Source of the DNA: Kuafuiihalomonas sp039024635
Lineage (GTDB): Bacteria; Myxococcota; Kuafuiibacteriia; Kuafuiibacteriales; Kuafuiibacteriaceae
DNA: 64,000 nucleotides
NCBI GenBank assembly: GCA_039024635.1
Contig: JBCCQA010000022.1
Location: 39,007-103,006 of the forward strand
Reading direction: 5' to 3'
The first letter of the stretch is position 1; each line of letters begins with the position of its first letter. The notes beneath the pieces are model-generated. The model was not told where the DNA came from. It did no database searches and was given only the letters and a program-made list of their open reading frames with translations. Positions 42,849 through 52,184 of the stretch are shown one piece after another. The translations under genes were made by a program, and so were the position numbers.

Positions 42849-44504
42849 ATGCTGCAGCTGCTGCGCGTGCAGAACATGGCGCTGGTGGACGAGGTGCAGC
42901 TGGAGCTTGGACCGGGTCTGACTGTTCTCACCGGTGAGACCGGCGCCGGGAAGTCCATCCTCATCACGGCCCTGAGCCTCGTTCTTGGCGGACGAGCATC
43001 CAGCGAGGTCGTTCGTCGGGGCGCCAAAGAGGCGGCGGTGGAAGCGCTCTTTCGTCTCGAACCCGGAGACGAGCTGAGGCAGCGGCTCGAGGAGCGAGGC
43101 TTCGACGTCGATGGCGACGAGTTTCTCATTCGACGCACCATCGGCGGCGGAAAGAGCCGAGTTCACATCAATGGGCAGCTCGCCACGGTGGGCCTGTTGA
43201 ATGAGCTTCTGCGGGGCGTCGTCGACATTACCAGCCAGCACGAGCACGTGAGCCTGCTCGATCCCGAGCGCCACGTGGACGTCCTAGACAGATGGGCTGG
43301 CCTTCTGAAGAGCCGGGCCGACGTCGCTGCAGGGGCTCTGCGGGTCTCCGGCCTGCGTCGGGAGCTGGAGGCGCTCGACGCAGACGACGCCGCGAAGGCC
43401 CAGCGGGAGGACTACCTGCGCTTCGCGGTGCGCGAGATCGAAGACGCGGCGCCAAGCCCGGGAGAAATGAGCAGCCTTCGGCAGGATAGGGCCCGGCTGC
43501 AGCACCGGGACAAGATCCTACAAGGGCAACAGGCGGCGGTCCAAGCCCTGGAGGGCGGCGCGGCTTCGGCCAGCGCCACGCTGGGGACAGCCCTTCGTGC
43601 CCTGTCCAGCATCGAAGCCCACGAGCCCCGAGCCCGAGGCTGGGTTGAGGCCCTCGAAAGGGCCATGGCCGAGGTCGAAGAGGTCGTCCGGGAGCTCCAG
43701 GCTGGCGGGGAGTCGGCGGCGAGAGAGCCAGGCAGGCTCGAGGCCATCGATGACCGGCTGGAGCTTCTTCGACGCCTGAGCCGGAAGCACGGAAAGGACG
43801 AAGAGGCGATTCTGGTCGCCCTCCAGACGATGAGGGGCCAGCTCGCTGAGCTGGACGACGAGGAGAGCCACCGGGCCGAACTCACGGCCCGCCTGGAGTC
43901 GGCAACGAAGGAGCTCCGGTCCGATGCGCATAAGCTGGGCGAGGCGCGAGGGCGAGGGGCGAAGCGCTTCGTCGGCGCCTTGCGGAGAGAGCTGTCCGAG
44001 TTGGGCTTGGGCGGGGTGGAGCTCCGCTTTGATCTGCAGCCGATAGAAGTTGGTCCTCGGGGTGGCGAGCGGGTCGAGCTTCTGGTCTCCACCAATCCTG
44101 GAGAGCCGGTTCGAAGCTTGGCCAAGGTCGCCTCGGGGGGGGAGCTCTCCCGCTTTCTCCTGGCCATCAAACAAGTCCAGGCCGACCGAGGCGGGATTCA
44201 GACGTTCGTTTTCGACGAGGTCGACGCGGGAATCGGTGGAAAAACCGCAGACGTGCTGGGCGAGAAGCTCCATGAAGTCGCCGCCCGGGGCCAGGTGCTG
44301 TGCGTCACGCACCTTCCCCAGGTCGCCGCATACGCCGACGCCCACTATGTGGTCGAGAAGGGACGCAAGAAGGGGCGCACCCTCTCCCAGGTCCGTCGCG
44401 TGGATTCGGCGGCCCGTATCGAAGAGTTGGCCCGAATGCTCGGCAGCTCCAGCGACGCGGGTGCCTCCCTCGCCCGCGAGCTGGTCCGGAAAGCCAGGTC
44501 CTAA
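42849..44504 (+). CDS. recN: DNA repair protein RecN
   Basis: 551 residues, the RecN norm. Walker A GETGAGKS is at residues 29-36. A long coiled-coil hairpin occupies the middle, and the C-terminal ABC part has VASGGELSRFLLAIK (signature), TFVFDEVDAGIGGKTAD (Walker B) and VLCVTHLPQVAAYAD (switch His). It is an SMC-like ATPase acting early in recombinational double-strand-break repair. The ATG at 42849 lies 66 bases after the previous stop. There is no LexA-type box I could recognise upstream. Confidence 0.97.
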   Translation: MLQLLRVQNMALVDEVQLELGPGLTVLTGETGAGKSILITALSLVLGGRASSEVVRRGAKEAAVEALFRLEPGDELRQRLEERGFDVDGDEFLIRRTIGGGKSRVHINGQLATVGLLNELLRGVVDITSQHEHVSLLDPERHVDVLDRWAGLLKSRADVAAGALRVSGLRRELEALDADDAAKAQREDYLRFAVREIEDAAPSPGEMSSLRQDRARLQHRDKILQGQQAAVQALEGGAASASATLGTALRALSSIEAHEPRARGWVEALERAMAEVEEVVRELQAGGESAAREPGRLEAIDDRLELLRRLSRKHGKDEEAILVALQTMRGQLAELDDEESHRAELTARLESATKELRSDAHKLGEARGRGAKRFVGALRRELSELGLGGVELRFDLQPIEVGPRGGERVELLVSTNPGEPVRSLAKVASGGELSRFLLAIKQVQADRGGIQTFVFDEVDAGIGGKTADVLGEKLHEVAARGQVLCVTHLPQVAAYADAHYVVEKGRKKGRTLSQVRRVDSAARIEELARMLGSSSDAGASLARELVRKARS

Positions 44505-44778
44505 GAGGAGTGCCAGTACCGGCGCCTGCCAGGCCGATGCGAGAGCGCTACACGGCGCCCCCTGCGCCGAGACTCCCGGCATGGCCCCCTCCGAGGGACT
44601 TCGTATGCTGTTCGATGGCAAGGGAGCTGCAAGAACGATCCCGGACCGCAAAGGCCAGAGGACTGCGTAGGGGTCCTCTGGACACGCCAAGAGCGTCGCG
44701 AACGAAAACGGGTGTGGAGCGGGCCTTGCCGGTCCTGGGCCCCCTGACCGGACTAGAACTGGGCGTCAGTTCCTGATT

Positions 44779-45573
44779 ATGCTTTGGAAAGGCGTGACCG
44801 AGACGTCCCTCAAGATCCTCTCCTTCGGTCTGACGGACGTTGGGATGCGGCGCGATCATAACGAGGACAACTACCTGGTCGACGACGAGCAGAGCCTCTA
44901 CGTCGTGGCCGACGGTATGGGGGGACACCTAGGAGGGGAGATGGCTTCTCTCCTCGCCGTGAACACGATTCAGCAGGTGGTGAAAGACGGTCGCAAAGAG
45001 GTCGTCAACGGAAGCGCATTCAAAGGGCCCATCGAAAAGCACCCAGCCCTCATGCTCCTCCCTACGGCCGTCAAACAGGCCTGTGCGGCCATATTCCACA
45101 AGGCTCAAGAAGTGCCGGAGCTTCAGGGCATGGGCACGACGGTCACGGGGATGGCCTTCGTCGACGATTACGCCTTCTTCGGGCACGTCGGCGACAGCCG
45201 GGCCTATCTGATACGCGACGGCCACATCGAGCAGCTATCGGAAGACCACAGCCTGGTGAACGAGCAGCTGAAGGCGGGTCTCATCACGGCCGAGCAGGCG
45301 CGGATGAGTCGCTTCAAGCACATCATTACTCGCTCGGTGGGCTTCGAAGAAGACGTGGCCGTCGATACGATGGTGGTGCCGGTGCAGGAGGGGGACGTGT
45401 ACGTGCTCTGCAGCGACGGCCTGGCCAACCTAGTATCCACCCTCGAAATCCGGGACTGCATCTTCGACAACTTCCTCCGCGATGCTCCTAAGTCATTGAT
45501 AAGCTTGGCCAATGAGCGGGGCGGAGACGACAACATCACCGTCGTGGTCGCCTACGTGAACGGGCGGGGCTGA
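44779..45573 (+). CDS. PP2C-family Ser/Thr protein phosphatase
   Basis: 264 residues. The PP2C metal-site motifs are in order: GMRRDHNEDNYLV, VVADGMGGH, FGHVGDSRAYLIRDG, SDGLANLV and GGDDNITVVVAYV. It is a soluble Stp/PrpC-type enzyme that removes phosphate from Ser/Thr in opposition to Hanks-type kinases such as the one at 50329. The start is an ATG at 44779; a GTG at 44794 close behind GGAAAGG is possible. An empty stretch of 274 bases separates it from recN. Confidence 0.95.
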   Translation: MLWKGVTETSLKILSFGLTDVGMRRDHNEDNYLVDDEQSLYVVADGMGGHLGGEMASLLAVNTIQQVVKDGRKEVVNGSAFKGPIEKHPALMLLPTAVKQACAAIFHKAQEVPELQGMGTTVTGMAFVDDYAFFGHVGDSRAYLIRDGHIEQLSEDHSLVNEQLKAGLITAEQARMSRFKHIITRSVGFEEDVAVDTMVVPVQEGDVYVLCSDGLANLVSTLEIRDCIFDNFLRDAPKSLISLANERGGDDNITVVVAYVNGRG

Positions 45574-45696
45574 CCGCTGGCAATTAATCCCCGCATCCGC
45601 TAGGGTTTTCTCGGGTCGATTCTCCAGATTCCGGCGGAGGCCCAAATGTTGCGGAAAGGCTCGTTCTGAGACAGGTTCCCACCGCCCGAGAAGCTC

Positions 45697-46707
45697 ATGC
45701 TCGGTCGGATTCAGCCGACTGAGTTCTTGGACTCGGACCGCTCAAGGACCCGCGACGTGGAAGCTGAAAAACCGCGCCATCTGACCATCATGTTGATGCC
45801 GGACACCACCGACGGGGTGGTTCGGCGATACCGCGTGCCTCGGGCCTGGATTCGGGCGAGTTTGGTCACGGCAGGGGTCCTCCTCAGCGCTTCGATCGGC
45901 TCGATCGTTTACGGCGTCGCGGGCCACGAAAGGGCGGCAACCAATCAGCAGCTGCGGAGCGAAAACGAGCAGCTTCGGTCCGAGCTTCAGGACCTCGACC
46001 AGCGACTGACCGTGGCCGGAGAGACCGTCCGCTCCCTCAAGGACTACGAAGTTCGTCTCCGCTCCCTCACCATGGTCCACGACCCGGCCCGCAATCTGGC
46101 GATTGGACCGGTGGGCGAAGACGAAACCCGGGACGTCGACGGATCGAGCCTCAACGCCAAGGTGCTCCGTCAGGCCCTGCTCTCCGAGTCCGACGTGCAG
46201 GATTCGGTCAGCCTCATGAGCGAGCGACTCGAAGACCTCGAGGTGCAGGGCGAGGGGATCCACGAGCGGGTTCAGCACCTTTCCGCTTTCCTGGAGGGCC
46301 AAAGGGCTCGCCTGGCCTCGACCCCGAGTCGGCGGCCCGGCCCGGGCTACGTGAGCTCGACCTTCGGCATGCGGGTCGACCCCTTCACTGGCCTCCCCCA
46401 GTTTCACTCCGGCCTGGATTTCGCCGCCAACGTCGGCGCTCGGGTCGTCGCCACGGCGGACGGGACCGTGACCAAGGCCGGGCCCTACGGCGCCTACGGC
46501 AACACCGTCATGGTCGACCACGGGCACGGACTGGTCTCCCTCTTCGGTCACCTTTCGCGGGTGAACGTGAAGGCCGGGGACCAGGTTCGACGCGGCGACC
46601 TCGTCGGGGCCGTGGGCAACACCGGTCGCTCGACCGGTCCCCACCTCCACTACGAGGTGCGTCTGAACGGAATTCCCCAGGATCCAAGCCGATTCATCCT
46701 CGAATGA
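45697..46707 (+). CDS. M23 (LytM-type) murein endopeptidase or activator
   Basis: 336 residues. A cytoplasmic N-terminus of about 50 residues precedes a membrane span (about 52-72). A periplasmic coiled coil (about 78-115 and 160-200) and an M23 domain (about 225-330) follow. The domain has HSGLDFAANVGARVVATADG (His and Asp zinc ligands), MVDHGHGLVSLFGHL and TGPHLHYEVRLNG (catalytic HLH). All metal ligands are present, so it may cleave peptidoglycan cross-links directly, unlike degenerate EnvC/NlpD activators. Its layout matches cell-shape and division M23 proteins. secA lies 54 bases downstream. Confidence 0.93.
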   Translation: MLGRIQPTEFLDSDRSRTRDVEAEKPRHLTIMLMPDTTDGVVRRYRVPRAWIRASLVTAGVLLSASIGSIVYGVAGHERAATNQQLRSENEQLRSELQDLDQRLTVAGETVRSLKDYEVRLRSLTMVHDPARNLAIGPVGEDETRDVDGSSLNAKVLRQALLSESDVQDSVSLMSERLEDLEVQGEGIHERVQHLSAFLEGQRARLASTPSRRPGPGYVSSTFGMRVDPFTGLPQFHSGLDFAANVGARVVATADGTVTKAGPYGAYGNTVMVDHGHGLVSLFGHLSRVNVKAGDQVRRGDLVGAVGNTGRSTGPHLHYEVRLNGIPQDPSRFILE

Positions 46708-46712
46708 GTTCT

Positions 46713-46728
46713 GGGCGGAGGGCCGCCC
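46713..46728 (+). promoter_or_regulatory. Hairpin between M23 gene and secA
   Basis: GGGCGG and CCGCCC form a perfect 6-bp stem around AGGG, 34 bases before the secA ATG. No T tract follows. It may be a weak terminator or a secA leader structure. Confidence 0.35.
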
Positions 46729-46761
46729 ATCCGGCACGATGGGGGGGACTCCTAGGACACC

Positions 46762-49701
46762 ATGGGCATCTTCACCAAGCTGATAGGCAGTAAAAACGAG
46801 CGGACCCTCGCGAAGTTCCGTCCCCTCGTGTCGCGCATCAACGAGCTCGAGCCTGGGCTTCAAGGTCTGTCCGACGAGGCCCTGGTCGGAAAGACCGCCG
46901 AGTTCAAGGAGAAGCTCGGTCGGGGCGCGAGCCTCGATGACATCCTGCCTGAAGCCTTCGCCCTAGTTCGCGAGGCCGCATGGCGAACGATCAAGATGCG
47001 CCACTACGACGTTCAGCTGGTCGGTGGCATGGTGCTTCACTCCGGACGGATCGCCGAGATGCGGACCGGCGAAGGCAAGACTCTCGTCGCTACGCTCCCC
47101 GCCTACCTGAACGCCTTGGAAGAGAAGGGCGTTCACATCGTCACCGTGAACGACTACCTGGCCAATCGAGACGCGGAGTGGATGGGCAAGGTCTTCCGCT
47201 TCCTGGGCCTGAGCGTTGGGACCATCACCCACGGCTACGACGAAGAGCACAAGCAGTCCCAGTACGGTTGCGACATCACCTACGGCACCAACTCCGAGTT
47301 TGGTTTCGACTACCTACGCGACAACATGAAGTTCCGCCTCGACCACTATGTCCAGTCGCGCGGGCTCAACTACGCCATCATCGACGAGGTCGACTCCATC
47401 CTCATCGACGAAGCACGCACGCCGCTGATCATCTCAGGGCCGGCCGACGAGGCCCAAGACAAGTACGAGGCCGTGAACAATGCCGTCGCCAAGCTCGTTC
47501 CCGAACGACACTTCACCATCGACGAGAAGTCCAAGTCCGCTTCACTGACCGACGAGGGCGTCGACAGGGTCGAGTCCTTGCTCGAGGTGGGCAATCTCTT
47601 CTCGCCCGAGAACATCCAGTGGTCCCATCATGTATCAAAGGCTCTGGCCGCCCACGCCTGCTACAAGCGTGATGTCGACTACCTCATCCACGAAGGCGAG
47701 GTGATGATAATCGACGAGAACACCGGCCGTACGATGGAGGGTCGTCGATGGTCGGATGGCCTCCACCAGGCGGTGGAGGCCAAGGAGGGCGTCCGAATCC
47801 AGCAGGAGTCGGTCACCTTGGCTACCATCACCTATCAGAACTTTTATCGCATGTACGGAAAGCTCTCCGGTATGACGGGTACGGCCGACACCGAGGCCGA
47901 AGAGTTCGAGAAGATCTACAAGTTGGACGTCGTCGTCGTCCCCACCAACAAGTCCATTGTCCGTGACGACCGACAGGACGTGGTCTACAAGACCGAGGCT
48001 GAGAAGTTCACCTCGGTCGTAGACGACATCAAAGAGCGTCATGGACGGGGGCAGCCGATCCTTGTCGGCACCAAGAACGTCGACAAGTCGGAGGTCGTCT
48101 CGCGACTGCTGAAGAAAAACGGCATCCCTCACATCACGCTCAACGCGAAGTTCCACCGAGCCGAAGGTGAGATCATCGCCCAGGCTGGGCAGCCGGGGGC
48201 GGTCACCATCTCCACCAACATGGCGGGCCGCGGCACTGACATCCTCCTCGGCGGCAATCCCGAGTATATGGCCCGGGCCGACGTGGCCCGGGACGAGCTC
48301 GGAGACTCCGACGACCCGGAGAAGGAGCAGGCCATCTTGGCTCAGTTCCGCTGGCTGTCTGGCTCACCAGAGTCGATACCGGTCGAAATGGTCACCAAGG
48401 AGAGGGCTGAGCTCCTGTTTCAGCAGCGGGCTGGCAGCGCGTCCGGCGACACTGTGGGCGACGTGAAGGCGCGTTGCGAGGAGGAGGCTCGAAAGTGGGT
48501 CGACGAGATCGTGGCTCGCTACGCGAAGTATCTGGAGAAGCACGAGGCGGAGTGCAAGGCCGACAAAGAGAAGGTCCTGGAAGCAGGTGGCCTCCACGTC
48601 TTGGGGACCGAACGTCACGAGTCTCGGCGCGTCGACAACCAGCTCCGCGGGCGCTCGGGGCGTCAAGGTGACCCGGGTTCCTCAATTTTCTATCTCTCCC
48701 TCGAAGACGACCTGATGAGGATCTTCGCCGGCGACAAGCTCAAGGTCATGATGGAGCGTTTGGGCATGCAGGACGACGAGCCCATCGAGGCCAAGATGGT
48801 GACTCGTTCCATCGCCAACGCTCAGAAGAGAGTCGAAGGACACAACTTCGATATTCGTAAGAACCTCATCGAGTACGACGACGTGATGAACATGCAGCGC
48901 AAGAGCGTCTATGGGCTGCGAGCCAAGGTTCTATCCGACGACTCGATGCAGGAAGACATGCTCGACCTCGTGGATCGGGTGGTGGTGGCCTTGGCCAACG
49001 AGAACGCATCGCCTCGAACCCCGGCCGACGAGTGGAACAAGACAGAGCTCCTGCGTCGTTACCAGAGCGTTTTTGGCTTCGAGCCGAGCATTGACAGCGT
49101 GAGTCGCTACAATGAGCTGGAGGATTCCCTCTTTGCCCAGGCCGAGCAGCGCTTGCTCGAGAAACAAAAGAGTTTCGGCACCGACTATATCGTCACCGAG
49201 CGTGGCTTGGTGCCCAAGGAGGCTCTCGAGGCCACTGACGTCGAGGCTGAGCCGGTCTGGCGCTTTCTGCTTCGCCAGCGATACCTGGGCCAGATCGATG
49301 CCAACTGGCGAGACCACCTGACCCAGATGGATCACCTGCGGGAGGGCATCAGCCTACGGGGCTACGGAAGCAGAGACCCGAAGATCGAGTACAAGCGCGA
49401 AGGTCATCAGCTTTTCCTGTCGATGATGCGCGACATCGACTTCAACGTGTGTGCCGAGATGTTCAATCTGAAGCTTCTCACGCCGGACGAGGTGCGACAG
49501 GAGCAAGAGCGGCGCCGAAGAGCTGCCGAGGCCATGGAAAAAATGGCTCGCATGCAGGGCGCCCGATCGCAGGAGGGCGCCGACGCGGTGGGCCCGGGGG
49601 CGGCACCGGCCAAGGCGGGCAACGCCGAACGTCTTCTCAAGCGCGTGCCTCGCTACAAGAAGCAGGGCAAGAAGGACCGCCGCGCAGCCCGACGTCGATG
49701 A
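46762..49701 (+). CDS. secA: Preprotein translocase ATPase SecA
   Basis: 979 residues. Walker A is MRTGEGKTLV (about residue 103) and the DEAD-like motif IIDEVDSILIDEARTPL. Further motifs are TNMAGRGTDILLGG and GRSGRQGDPGSS, and a helical scaffold/wing follows to about 930. It drives Sec-dependent export of pre-proteins, including the many signal-peptide proteins seen here. An insertion of about 100 residues (about 510-610, with a mixed helical sequence) sits in the second nucleotide-binding domain before GGLHVLGTERHESRR, as in other deltaproteobacteria and Bacteroidetes. The C-terminus is Lys/Arg-rich (RYKKQGKKDRRAARRR) and lacks the CxCx8C(H/C) zinc motif that binds SecB. The start is an ATG at 46762. 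Confidence 0.98.
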   Translation: MGIFTKLIGSKNERTLAKFRPLVSRINELEPGLQGLSDEALVGKTAEFKEKLGRGASLDDILPEAFALVREAAWRTIKMRHYDVQLVGGMVLHSGRIAEMRTGEGKTLVATLPAYLNALEEKGVHIVTVNDYLANRDAEWMGKVFRFLGLSVGTITHGYDEEHKQSQYGCDITYGTNSEFGFDYLRDNMKFRLDHYVQSRGLNYAIIDEVDSILIDEARTPLIISGPADEAQDKYEAVNNAVAKLVPERHFTIDEKSKSASLTDEGVDRVESLLEVGNLFSPENIQWSHHVSKALAAHACYKRDVDYLIHEGEVMIIDENTGRTMEGRRWSDGLHQAVEAKEGVRIQQESVTLATITYQNFYRMYGKLSGMTGTADTEAEEFEKIYKLDVVVVPTNKSIVRDDRQDVVYKTEAEKFTSVVDDIKERHGRGQPILVGTKNVDKSEVVSRLLKKNGIPHITLNAKFHRAEGEIIAQAGQPGAVTISTNMAGRGTDILLGGNPEYMARADVARDELGDSDDPEKEQAILAQFRWLSGSPESIPVEMVTKERAELLFQQRAGSASGDTVGDVKARCEEEARKWVDEIVARYAKYLEKHEAECKADKEKVLEAGGLHVLGTERHESRRVDNQLRGRSGRQGDPGSSIFYLSLEDDLMRIFAGDKLKVMMERLGMQDDEPIEAKMVTRSIANAQKRVEGHNFDIRKNLIEYDDVMNMQRKSVYGLRAKVLSDDSMQEDMLDLVDRVVVALANENASPRTPADEWNKTELLRRYQSVFGFEPSIDSVSRYNELEDSLFAQAEQRLLEKQKSFGTDYIVTERGLVPKEALEATDVEAEPVWRFLLRQRYLGQIDANWRDHLTQMDHLREGISLRGYGSRDPKIEYKREGHQLFLSMMRDIDFNVCAEMFNLKLLTPDEVRQEQERRRRAAEAMEKMARMQGARSQEGADAVGPGAAPAKAGNAERLLKRVPRYKKQGKKDRRAARRR

Positions 49702-50291
49702 GCCGACCCGTCGTCGCGCTATTCGGGACTTCGGCCAATCCGCCGACGGGGGAGGGGGGCCACCGGAGTATCCTCCAGTGGTTGGCTGGAGCGTCACTAC
49801 CCGAGCTGGGGGGCCGTTCAGTCCGTGAGATTTGGGTGCTCCCCGTCCATCGTCACGTTTTTCAAGAGAAGGCGCACATGCCCGCCTTTCACCACCGGAT
49901 GACGATGGCTCGCCTGGCCTTTGGCGATTTGGCCAAAGTGCGCGTGCTGCCCATCGAGGCGGAGCTCCACCGAACGGTTGACACCCCCGGCACCGTCGAC
50001 CTGGTCGAGCTCTTGGTCTCGCGGTGCCCTGAGCTCGACTTTGTGCTCGTCCTTGGGGCCGACACCTGGGCCGACCTCGAGGCGGGGCGCTGGCGGCGGG
50101 GCGAGGAACTCCGAGCCATGCTCCCGATCGTGGTTCTCCAGAGACCCGGAGTGGAACTGGCCGCCGACGGCCGAAATTTGGACGCCCTCCAGGAGCTGAG
50201 CTCCACCGAGGCTAGGACCCACGACCTGGTTGGCGTACCCCGCCTTGCGGCCGCCTACGCTGAGGCCCATGGCCTTTATACGACGCCTTGA
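49698..50291 (+). CDS. NadD-like nucleotidyltransferase
   Basis: 197 residues from the ATG at 49698, overlapping the secA stop. VVALFGTSANPPTGEGGHRSIL is a variant of the nucleotidyltransferase loop, with GEGGH where most enzymes have the (H/T)xGH motif. FVLVLGADTWADLEAGRWRRG and LSSTEARTHDLVGVPRLAAAY correspond to NadD motifs, including the SSTxxR signature. Nicotinate-mononucleotide adenylyltransferase, making deamido-NAD, is the likely role. The loop insertion and GTSANPP wording are atypical, so a related adenylyltransferase is possible. Confidence 0.85.
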   Translation: MSRPVVALFGTSANPPTGEGGHRSILQWLAGASLPELGGRSVREIWVLPVHRHVFQEKAHMPAFHHRMTMARLAFGDLAKVRVLPIEAELHRTVDTPGTVDLVELLVSRCPELDFVLVLGADTWADLEAGRWRRGEELRAMLPIVVLQRPGVELAADGRNLDALQELSSTEARTHDLVGVPRLAAAYAEAHGLYTTP

Positions 50292-50328
50292 CCTGGGTCC
50301 GGGCTGGATTCGATGATGGCGCCGACCG

Positions 50329-52101
50329 GTGACTGTCCCCGAACCCCCCAAGACTCGGACCAGGACCGACAAGCTGCCCGGCACGATGCTGGCCGGGAAG
50401 TACAAGATCCTGAAGAAGATCGGCGAAGGCGGCATGGGCTCGGTCTACATCGCCAATCAAGAACCCATCGATCGCAAGGTGGCGGTCAAGGTTCTGCTCG
50501 GCAAGCTGGCCGAGGACGAGATCAGCGTCCGGCGCTTCGAGCAAGAAGCACGGGCAATCTCCAAGATGCAGCATCCCAACACGGTCACCATTTACGACTT
50601 CGGCCGGACGGTGGATGCGCACGACGAAGAGCGTCTCTACATCGTGATGGAGTACCTGAAGGGTCGAACCTTGACCCAGGTGCTCCGGGCCGAGGGGCAG
50701 CTATCGGGCGCCCGAGCCTCACGTATTCTTCGTCAGGTTTGCGCGTCACTCGCCGACGCCCACACCGCCGGCATCATTCACCGCGACTTGAAGCCCGATA
50801 ACATCTTCCTCACCGAGGTTGGTGGTGACGCCGACTGGGTCAAGGTCCTGGACTTTGGTGTTGCCAAGCTTGCCGACGCCGAGTCGGCTGGGACCCTCAC
50901 CCAGACCGGAATGATCTTCGGGACGCCGAAGTACATGTCGCCCGAACAGGCGGAAGGGAAGCCGCTGGACTTCCGCGCCGACGTCTATGCCCTCGGCGTC
51001 ATCCTCTTTGAGCTCCTGACCGGACGCCCGCCCTTCGTTGCCGACACCCCGGTCGGCCTCTTGCTCAAGCACATCTCACAGCCACCTCCGAGCTTCTCGG
51101 AGCTCAGGCCGGATCTGCAGGTCGACCCTCGTCTCGAAGCCATCACGATGAAGGCCCTGGCCAAGAAGCCCGAGGATCGATTTCAGATCGTCCAAGAGCT
51201 GGCCGGCGAACTCGAGGGCTTCGAACGACTGGCCAGCGGCGGCTACGTAGCTCCGACGGGGACGGTCCCCACGCCAATGGCGTCCGGCCTACCGACCGAA
51301 GTCGTAGGCTCGAGCGAGTCATTGGGGGTGGAGCCCCGATCGCCGGACGAGCTTCCGCCAAACCTCTCGGACGGCGTGGCGTTACCCACGGCTGGCAGTT
51401 TGACCGCGCCCAGCCACTCCTTGGCCACTCGAGCCGTCGACGGGTCCGAGCTCGCCGATTCCTCCATTCCAGCAACCGCCGTTTACGAGGCCCCCAAGCA
51501 GGACGGCACTCGCAAGCCTCTGGTCGTCGGTCTGCTCGCTTTCGTGGCGGCGGGCGCTCTGGCTTTTGCGCTCACCCGAGCCGAGCCCGAGAGTGCGGTC
51601 GACAGCGTGGAGAAGCTGCCGGAGACGGGCGCCGCCGAGGCCTCGCCCCCATCTGAGCCCCCGCCGCCTGCGGATTCGCCGCCGGTCGTCGAGCCCAAGC
51701 TCGCTCAGCCGCTCCAATCGGACTCGAATCCGAAACCCGTGGTGCGTCGGACGCCGCTGAAGGCGCCCCCGGAGGTCAAGGAACCGCCCCCGCCTGCGCC
51801 GACGGTCTCGATGGCTTTCGAGTCCAAGCCCAGCGGTGCAGTCGTCTACCTGGCCGGTGAGCAAATCGGTGTGACGCCCTTTTCAACGCCGTTGGAGCGC
51901 GGAAAGAGGCTGAGCTTCGTGTTCAAGAAGCCAGGCTATGAGCGCGTCAAGGAGACGGTAGTCGTGTCGGCCATGCGAAAGCTCTCCGTCTCTCTCACCA
52001 AGCGCAGCGCGCCGCCGACGCCATCCAAGAAGCTGAGTCTGGAAGAGCTTCGCGAGAAGGCGAAGAGGGACGGCGACGGCAAGGTCTCCGACCTGAAGTA
52101 G
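50329..52101 (+). CDS. Hanks-type Ser/Thr kinase with PEGA domain
   Basis: 590 residues from a GTG at 50329. The kinase domain (about 25-290) has IGEGGMGSVY (31-40), K54, HRDLKPDN (D153), DFGVAKL and the activation segment ending in GTPKYMSPEQ. A Ser/Pro-rich linker leads to a single membrane span (about 398-416). A Pro/Glu-rich spacer and a C-terminal PEGA domain follow (about 488-555, FESKPSGAVVYLAGEQIGVTPF). The PEGA part lies across the membrane and may sense an envelope ligand. The convergent neighbours on the minus strand include another PEGA protein; a PP2C phosphatase is encoded 5 kb upstream. Confidence 0.95.
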   Translation: MTVPEPPKTRTRTDKLPGTMLAGKYKILKKIGEGGMGSVYIANQEPIDRKVAVKVLLGKLAEDEISVRRFEQEARAISKMQHPNTVTIYDFGRTVDAHDEERLYIVMEYLKGRTLTQVLRAEGQLSGARASRILRQVCASLADAHTAGIIHRDLKPDNIFLTEVGGDADWVKVLDFGVAKLADAESAGTLTQTGMIFGTPKYMSPEQAEGKPLDFRADVYALGVILFELLTGRPPFVADTPVGLLLKHISQPPPSFSELRPDLQVDPRLEAITMKALAKKPEDRFQIVQELAGELEGFERLASGGYVAPTGTVPTPMASGLPTEVVGSSESLGVEPRSPDELPPNLSDGVALPTAGSLTAPSHSLATRAVDGSELADSSIPATAVYEAPKQDGTRKPLVVGLLAFVAAGALAFALTRAEPESAVDSVEKLPETGAAEASPPSEPPPPADSPPVVEPKLAQPLQSDSNPKPVVRRTPLKAPPEVKEPPPPAPTVSMAFESKPSGAVVYLAGEQIGVTPFSTPLERGKRLSFVFKKPGYERVKETVVVSAMRKLSVSLTKRSAPPTPSKKLSLEELREKAKRDGDGKVSDLK

Positions 52102-52184
52102 GTCAGGCCACGGCGTGGACGGGATGGGTCTCGCGCGGCACCCCGCTCCAGGAACCGGGCCTTGCGGCGTTGTGCCTGGGGCCT

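Noticed and set aside
45742..46863. Minus-strand frame of 373 codons
   Set aside because: Antisense to the M23 peptidase and the start of secA; no start site or domain.
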